Positions 59,185-64,000 of a stretch of DNA of 64,000 nucleotides are shown here, piece after piece (the first letter of the stretch is position 1; every line of letters begins with the position of its first letter). This DNA comes from Pseudomonas fulva 12-X. GTDB lineage: Bacteria; Pseudomonadota; Gammaproteobacteria; Pseudomonadales; Pseudomonadaceae. The notes beneath the pieces were generated by a model. The model was not told the origin of the DNA. It ran no database searches and was given only the letters and a program-made list of their open reading frames with translations. The stretch lies in the NCBI RefSeq assembly GCF_000213805.1, contig NC_015556.1, forward strand, positions 3,921,001 through 3,985,000. The letters are read 5' to 3'. The position numbers were made by a program, and so were the translations under genes.

Positions 59185-60812
59185 TCGAGCGGAATCCACT
59201 TCCAATCGTCATCGGCTTCGGTGTCTTTCGGCAGCGTCAGCGCGAACTGGCCATAACCGCCCAAGGCCCGCAGTTTGGGCAGCAGGTGGGTGTCGGCGGC
59301 GTTGCGGAATACCGGCTCGTAGTTGGCCGGCAGGCTGTCCAGGGTTTCCTGTTCGAGCAGACGCGACAGCCCTTCGGGCGCCAGGTAACCGGGCACCACG
59401 CCATCGGCGGGTAGCACTTCGGCCAGTGGCGGGAAGCGTTTGTTCAGCGTATCGAGCGCCTTGTTAACCAGCCGGTCATCGAGTGAGAACAGCAAGGTCT
59501 GGCCCTGGCGTGCCAGGCTCACCCGGAAGAAGCCCTGGGAGACCAGTGCGTCGGGGATGGTGCCCTGCTCGGCCGGGTACTGGCCGAAGTTGGAGCCCAC
59601 CTCGCGGCGCCAGGTGTGGCCATCGGTCGTACTCTGGCTTTCGACCGGAAAGCGACCGTTCTCGGCATTGGGCTCGAAGGCGCCGATCATGCCGTCGAAC
59701 AATCCGCCGATGGCCTGATCCAGCTCCGGCGTGGCGGCTTCGTCGAGATGGGCGACCAGCAGCGGCGAGTGCAGCCGCGAGTCGGCATACCAGCACAGGC
59801 CGGCGACGTTGCCCAGGCGCTTGCGCAGGTCTTCGCTGGCCTGCTCGCTGGCGCCGACCTTGGCCAGCAGTTTTTCGGCGCTGCCCGGCGCAACCGGCAC
59901 CGCCACGCAGGCGCTGGCGCCCATGGGCATGGCGTTCCAGATCGGCGTGAAATCCATGGCCGGCTGGTCGTCCACTTCGTTCAGTGCCAGGAAGCTGCTC
60001 CAGCCGCCCTCGCCCTTCTCGAATCGCACCCCGGCAAAGGCCGGGAAGAAGCGCTGATAACCGAGTGCGACGTACTCGCCGCTCAGGGAAATACGCTGCT
60101 GCTCCGTTTCGCGGGCCTTGAGGCCGAAGCGCTTGGCGAAGGGGTTGTCGCCATCGAGCAGTGCCTCGACGGATTCGGTGGCGTCGCGGCCGAGCTTGTC
60201 GTCCTCGCCGAACAGCATGCCGGGCGAGGACAGCACCAGCAGTTTGTCGCCATGGCTGGCCAACAGCAGGGCGCGATCACCCAGGTAATTGAGGCGGTAC
60301 AGCGGCACGCTGCTGCCATCGACGCGCAGCTCGCCGGCCTGGCTGAGCTGGGTGTCGTCCAGCGCCACATGGGCCAGGGGCTCGAGCACCTTGGCCAGAC
60401 CGCCGCGCTGCATGACCATCACGAAGTGCTTGAGCTTGCCGTCGGCGCCCTTCCACAGGGCAACGTCGGCGGGCTGGTCGAGCAACTCGTCGAGCAGGTT
60501 GTCACGCAGCTTCAGGTCACGCTCGTAGATGATCCGCCGCAGGCTGCCGACCAGTCCGAGGCGATCGGCGTTGTGCTCGTAATAGAACACGAAGTCTTCG
60601 GTGAGAGTGTCGCGCAGCAGCGGCACGGCCAAGAGGTCCTTGGGCAGACGGCTGAGCGAGGCGCTTTCGATCAGCGCATCGGGGTGCTTGAGGTCCAGGC
60701 CCAGGGCGCTGCGCTCACCGAGTTCGCGTGAGTCCTGACCGCAGGCAGCCAGCAGGCCGGCCGTCAGCAACAGGGCGACGTGGCGCAGGTGGGCAGTGGT
60801 ATTCCGGTTCAT
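59169..60812 (-). CDS. magB: MagB, DUF2138 lipoprotein
   Basis: MagB (547 residues) has a signal sequence with lipobox LAAC (C24), followed by a long DUF2138 domain of mixed alpha/beta composition and no recognisable catalytic motif. It is probably a membrane-anchored periplasmic scaffold for the Mag proteins; in P. aeruginosa MagB was reported as a MagD partner. GAGG precedes the ATG. It lies 15 nt downstream of magA. Confidence 0.85.
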   Translation of the reverse strand: MNRNTTAHLRHVALLLTAGLLAACGQDSRELGERSALGLDLKHPDALIESASLSRLPKDLLAVPLLRDTLTEDFVFYYEHNADRLGLVGSLRRIIYERDLKLRDNLLDELLDQPADVALWKGADGKLKHFVMVMQRGGLAKVLEPLAHVALDDTQLSQAGELRVDGSSVPLYRLNYLGDRALLLASHGDKLLVLSSPGMLFGEDDKLGRDATESVEALLDGDNPFAKRFGLKARETEQQRISLSGEYVALGYQRFFPAFAGVRFEKGEGGWSSFLALNEVDDQPAMDFTPIWNAMPMGASACVAVPVAPGSAEKLLAKVGASEQASEDLRKRLGNVAGLCWYADSRLHSPLLVAHLDEAATPELDQAIGGLFDGMIGAFEPNAENGRFPVESQSTTDGHTWRREVGSNFGQYPAEQGTIPDALVSQGFFRVSLARQGQTLLFSLDDRLVNKALDTLNKRFPPLAEVLPADGVVPGYLAPEGLSRLLEQETLDSLPANYEPVFRNAADTHLLPKLRALGGYGQFALTLPKDTEADDDWKWIPLEWRAL

Positions 60813-60827
60813 CCGAGCCTCGGGATA

Positions 60828-61697
60828 TCAGTAATTGAAGGATTTCACGAAAAGCAGCTCGCCAATGGCGCGCAGCGGTACCACGAAGGTCTCGCGCTTC
60901 TCGTTGACGGTGTTCTCGTTGAAGATCAGGTTGATCTGCGCGGTGATGATCTCGTTCTGGTTGCTGCCGGCCTCGAAGTTGTAGCCCTCGCTGCCCAGGT
61001 TGCCCCAGTAGTTCACGTAGACGAGATAAGTGCCTTGCAGCGGCGCGGTCATGGTGAACATTTCCGGGCCGGGACCGTCGACGCTGTCGACATCCAGGCC
61101 GCCGCCATTGGTGAGTACCGGGTGGCTCCAGAACGCGTGTTGGCCATCCGGGGTGACCACGTGCAGGTCGAGCTCGGCCTTGGGATCGTCCCAGCCGAGC
61201 ACCATGCGGATGCGCGCAGGCGTGCGCAGATTGTTGGCCTCGTAGAACTGCACGCGCTTGAGCGATTTGCCCTCGCCAGCCACCAGCTCCACGCTGTTGG
61301 AGCCCGCACCAAAGGCGTAGGGCCGGGCGAAGCTGCCCTGCTCATCGGTGTACAGCGGCAGCGGGTTGCCGTTGACCACCAGCCGATGTGGCGTACGCAG
61401 GTGGCCGATGTTCTGCAGGGTGCCCTCGATCAGGCTGCGCCCACGCTGCGCGCCGCGGTCGATGGGCGGCGTCGGGTACGCCACGCGGGCGTCGCTATCG
61501 CCGTCGTTGAGGCCGTAATAGCGCCAGCCGCCGGTGGGCGATTGCAGGGAAACGGACGGTTCGGTCCGGCCAGGCTCGGTCTTCCCAGGCTCGGCCCAGC
61601 TAAATGGCATGGCCAACAGGGCGCAGAGCAGCAGCACCAGCCGCGAGGCGACCGGCGCGCGCCGAGGGGCTCGGCATCGCAGAGGGAAACGAACCAC
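60828..61697 (-). CDS. magA: MagA, DUF2135 protein
   Basis: MagA (289 residues from this start) is the first gene of magABCDEF. The signal peptide core (LVLLLCALLAMPFSWA) is followed by a DUF2135 domain with AELDLHVVTPDGQHAFW and YLVYVNYWG. It is a paralogue of MagF. The GTG at 61697 is chosen because AAGGAG lies 9 nt upstream; the longer frame opens with GTG 61742 and gives an implausible N terminus. Confidence 0.83.
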   Translation of the reverse strand: MVRFPLRCRAPRRAPVASRLVLLLCALLAMPFSWAEPGKTEPGRTEPSVSLQSPTGGWRYYGLNDGDSDARVAYPTPPIDRGAQRGRSLIEGTLQNIGHLRTPHRLVVNGNPLPLYTDEQGSFARPYAFGAGSNSVELVAGEGKSLKRVQFYEANNLRTPARIRMVLGWDDPKAELDLHVVTPDGQHAFWSHPVLTNGGGLDVDSVDGPGPEMFTMTAPLQGTYLVYVNYWGNLGSEGYNFEAGSNQNEIITAQINLIFNENTVNEKRETFVVPLRAIGELLFVKSFNY

Positions 61698-61836
61698 CGC
61701 ACTGCACTCCTTGTGCTGGCTCAGCAGCGCTGGCGCCCGCACTCACACTGTTGGCTCTGAGAAAAGAGATCGCTGCGTGCGGCGCTATCGGCCACCTTGG
61801 GCGGCGCCGTCACATCAGGTTACATGCTGGGCAGGA

Positions 61837-61865
61837 ATGCTAGCGAGTTGCCCGAAGGCTGACAA
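61837..61865 (-). promoter_or_regulatory. Sigma-70 promoter of the mag operon
   Basis: On the minus strand TTGTCA (61865-61860), 17 nt, then TAGCAT (61842-61837). Transcription would start about 130 nt before magA, leaving a leader long enough for post-transcriptional control. Confidence 0.6.
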
Positions 61866-61928
61866 TCGTGGCACTTGCGAATCGGTACTGGATCACAATC
61901 AAGGCGCGTCAGCTCACAACAATCGCCG

Positions 61929-62870
61929 TTATACCCACCCTGCCCACTGCAGCAGCAACAGCCCGATGTTGGTGGTCACCACCGCAGCCAGCGTAGTGAT
62001 CACGATGATCGCCGCCGCCAGCTGGTAGTTGCCGTTCACCGCTCGGGCCATCACGAAGCTGGCCGCCGCCGTGGGGCTGGCGAAGTACAGGAAGAGGATC
62101 GCCAGGTCGGCGTCGCGAAAGCCGAACGCCCAGGCGCCGAGGGTGGACAGCAGCGGCAGCCAGACCATCTTCATCAGGCTCGAACCGATGGCGATGCCGC
62201 TGCTCTCGCGCAGCGAAGTCAGCGACAGGGTGCCGCCGATGCAGATCAGCGCCAGCGGCAGGGTCATCTGCGCGAAGTAGTCGCCGGAAACCATCGCCCA
62301 GTGCGGCAGCGGGATCTTCCAGTAGGCGAAGGGCATGGCCAGCAGCACACCGATGATCAGCGGGTTGCTGAAGATGCTCTTGCACAGCGTCCAGGGGTCG
62401 GCCTTCATGTTCGGGCTGTAGATCGCCAGCACGATGGCCGACAGCACGTTGTAGCAGAGGATCACCACGCCGCCGAGCACCGCGCCTACCGACAGGCCGT
62501 AGTCGCCGTACATGCTGGTGGCCAGGGCCAGGCCGACGATACCGTTGTTGCCGCGAAACGCACCCTGGGTGTAGATGCCGCGGTCAGCCTGCGGGCAGCG
62601 CCAGATCGCCCAGCTCCAGGCGATGAAGAAACACACCAGGGTGGCGAACACGAAATAGCCGATCAACGCGGGCTTGAGCGCAGTGCTCAGGTCCGCATTG
62701 ATGATGCTCAGAAACAGCAGGGTCGGCATGGTGCCGCGAAACACCAGAGACGAGGCCGTATCGATGAAGGCGTCGTCGATCCAGCGCAGCCGCTTGAGCA
62801 GCACGCCGAGGAACAACATGGAGAAAACGGGCGCGGTGATCGCGAGCGTTTGCTGAAGCACGGCGAGCAT
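61929..62870 (-). CDS. AEC-family transporter
   Basis: A 313-residue auxin efflux carrier (AEC) family permease with about ten membrane helices in the inverted-repeat bile-acid-symporter-like fold. The family segment LALICIGGTLSL and a C-terminal PTAAASFVMA motif are present. Bacterial AEC proteins export or import small organic acids (malonate, malate); the substrate here is unknown. It lies between roxR and magA on the same strand, with a strong hairpin upstream. Confidence 0.88.
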   Translation of the reverse strand: MLAVLQQTLAITAPVFSMLFLGVLLKRLRWIDDAFIDTASSLVFRGTMPTLLFLSIINADLSTALKPALIGYFVFATLVCFFIAWSWAIWRCPQADRGIYTQGAFRGNNGIVGLALATSMYGDYGLSVGAVLGGVVILCYNVLSAIVLAIYSPNMKADPWTLCKSIFSNPLIIGVLLAMPFAYWKIPLPHWAMVSGDYFAQMTLPLALICIGGTLSLTSLRESSGIAIGSSLMKMVWLPLLSTLGAWAFGFRDADLAILFLYFASPTAAASFVMARAVNGNYQLAAAIIVITTLAAVVTTNIGLLLLQWAGWV

Positions 62871-62908
62871 GGGGATTCCGAAAGCAGGCGAAAGGCATCG
62901 TGAAACGA

Positions 62909-62935
62909 CGACGTGCCTGGGATTCAGGCACGTCG
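62909..62935 (-). terminator. Hairpin between roxR and the AEC transporter gene
   Basis: A perfect 11-bp stem CGACGTGCCTG / CAGGCACGTCG with a GGATT loop. On the minus strand it is followed by only a short T-run (TCGTTT), so termination of roxSR is likely but may be partial. Confidence 0.55.
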
Positions 62936-62989
62936 ATAGCCTGCTAATGATAGCAAAGCTTCAACCGCAAGAGCCTGCAGCGGTTCGCG

Positions 62990-63550
62990 TCAGCGACGAA
63001 CCGGGCGCTTCTGCAGTTTGCGTTGCAGGGTGCGGCGGTGCATGCCCAGGGCGCGGGCGGTCGCCGAGATGTTGCCCTCGTGCTCGGTCAGCACGCGCTG
63101 GATGTGTTCCCACTGCAGGCGATCCACCGACATGGGGTTTTCCGGCACCAGGGTGTCGAGGTCGGCGTGCTGGGTCAGCAGCGCGGCGAGTACGTCATCG
63201 GCATCGGCGGGCTTGCACAGGTAATTGCAGGCGCCGCGCTTGATGGCTTCCACGGCGGTGGCGATGCTCGAGTAACCGGTGAGGATCACCACGCGCATCT
63301 CGGCATCCAGCTCCAGGAGCTTGGGCAGCAGCACCAGACCGGAGTCGCCCTCCATCTTCAGGTCGAGCACGGCGTAGTCCGGCAGATCCTGGGTGGCCAG
63401 CGCCAGGCCTTCGTCGGCGCTGGCGGCGGTGGACACGCGCAGACCGCGGCTGCTCATGGCGCGGGCCATCACGCGGGTGAAGGTGGGGTCGTCGTCGACC
63501 AGCAGCAGGTGGGGCTGTTCTTCGCTTTCCAGCAGCGTTTCGTCACTCAT
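62990..63550 (-). CDS. roxR: Response regulator RoxR (RegA/PrrA family)
   Basis: RoxR (186 residues) has a receiver domain with phospho-acceptor D63 (YAVLDLKMEGDSG), the LTGYSSIATAVEAIKRGACNYLCKPA end of the domain, and a C-terminal Fis-type helix-turn-helix (GNISATARALGMHRRTLQRKL). The RoxSR pair is the pseudomonad counterpart of the redox-responsive RegBA/PrrBA system; in P. aeruginosa it controls terminal oxidases and cyanide tolerance. It follows roxS after 72 nt. Confidence 0.94.
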   Translation of the reverse strand: MSDETLLESEEQPHLLLVDDDPTFTRVMARAMSSRGLRVSTAASADEGLALATQDLPDYAVLDLKMEGDSGLVLLPKLLELDAEMRVVILTGYSSIATAVEAIKRGACNYLCKPADADDVLAALLTQHADLDTLVPENPMSVDRLQWEHIQRVLTEHEGNISATARALGMHRRTLQRKLQKRPVRR

Positions 63551-63622
63551 GGGTCACTCCTCAAAACATGCTCGCGGCCTGCCGGCTCGGCAGTACGGCG
63601 TATCGACAAACCTGCGCCGGGC

Positions 63623-64000
63623 TCACACCCGGGCGTAGGCGCGCGGCAACTTGAGCTCGGTGAGCGTGCCGCCTTCTTCATGGTTATACAGCTTCACCGT
63701 GCCGCCGGCGCGGCTGACGCTGGCCTGGCTGAGAAACAGGCCGAGGCCGAAGCCCTTGCCTTTGCCCTTGGTGGTGAAGAACGGCCGGCCCAGCTGCTCG
63801 GCGATGGCCAAGGGTACACCGGCGCCGTAGTCGCGGATGCTCAGGCGCACCCACTGATGATCCCAGTCCAGGCTGATTTCCAGATTGTCCGGGCAGGCAT
63901 CGGCGGCGTTGTTGAGCAGGTTGAGCAGCGCCTGGGTGAGGTCGGCCGGCGGCATCAACTGCGGCGACTTGCCTACGCCCAGACACTCGTAACGATAGCT
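63623..64000 (-). CDS. roxS: Sensor histidine kinase RoxS, C-terminal part (runs off the window)
   Basis: The visible 125 residues are the HATPase_c domain of a RegB/PrrB-type kinase: N box LLNLLNNAADACPDN, G1 RDYGAGV, F box PFFTTKGKGKGFGLGL and G2. The frame stays open to position 64000, so the upstream dimerisation, quinone-sensing and membrane parts lie beyond the edge. Partnership with RoxR is inferred from adjacency. Confidence 0.92.
   Translation of the reverse strand, partial: SYRYECLGVGKSPQLMPPADLTQALLNLLNNAADACPDNLEISLDWDHQWVRLSIRDYGAGVPLAIAEQLGRPFFTTKGKGKGFGLGLFLSQASVSRAGGTVKLYNHEEGGTLTELKLPRAYARV

Noticed and set aside
61698..61760. An RsmA-type AAGGA site in the magA leader
   Set aside because: Only one motif is visible and it is simply the Shine-Dalgarno. 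Gac/Rsm control is plausible from P. aeruginosa but is not shown by this sequence.

Overview
The window is chromosomal DNA of a high-GC gammaproteobacterium, almost certainly a Pseudomonas in the broad sense. From memory of the P. aeruginosa gene order, two conserved blocks are recognisable: aminotransferase-dksA-gluQ (PA4722-PA4724 type) at 1.4-4.3 kb, and the long cysD/cysNC to roxSR run (PA4442-PA4494 type) from 6.7 kb to the right edge. They are joined by a small accessory segment at 4.3-6.7 kb. No rRNA, tRNA, CRISPR array or prophage was seen.

Layout. 0-2.6 kb: a Rieske protein, sfsA and a class I/II aminotransferase. 2.9-6.6 kb: dksA, gluQ, an unknown 176-residue protein, a leaderless family I lipase, a 44-residue exported peptide and osmE with a good AlgU-type promoter. 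6.7-11.7 kb: sulfate activation (cysD-cysNC), a NIF3-family protein and the envelope-stress protease algW. 11.8-13.1 kb: an intact IS3-family element. 13.1-21.1 kb: hisC-hisD-hisG-murA-ibaG and the mlaFEDCB phospholipid transport operon, all on the minus strand. 21.3-28.4 kb: kdsD-kdsC-lptC-lptA-lptB (LPS synthesis and export), rpoN, hpf, ptsN, rapZ and npr on the plus strand. 28.4-31.5 kb: the iron-regulated fagA-fumC-orfX-sodA operon behind a Fur box, ending with a 44-residue membrane peptide. 31.8-36.2 kb: pmbA/tldD, yjgA and a nitrilase-family amidase. 36.2-44.8 kb: yhdP, rng, maf and mreDCB (cell shape). 45.1-48.9 kb: gatCAB and an RlpA-like lipoprotein. 49.1-51.2 kb: a LysR regulator and an HPP-CBS membrane protein. 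51.5-61.7 kb: the six-gene mag operon around an alpha-2-macroglobulin-like protein. 61.9-64 kb: an AEC transporter and roxR with the 3' end of roxS.

Much of the window serves the cell envelope: LPS transport, phospholipid trafficking, murein precursor synthesis, the elongasome, outer-membrane stress sensing and the mag operon.

The most interesting items are these. (1) MagE (DUF2300) carries motifs of three enzyme folds: a degenerate penicillin-binding transpeptidase, a SpoIID-like lytic transglycosylase and an HExxH metallopeptidase. MagC carries NlpC/P60-like motifs, so the mag operon reads as a cell-wall processing or defence module. (2) Three copies of a 141-186 bp repeat with 15-18 bp inverted ends lie between genes, one of them filling the gatA-gatB gap exactly. 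(3) mreC has no ATG, GTG or TTG start upstream of its membrane anchor and seems to use AUA or AUC. (4) Two 44-codon genes with good ribosome binding sites were found by eye.
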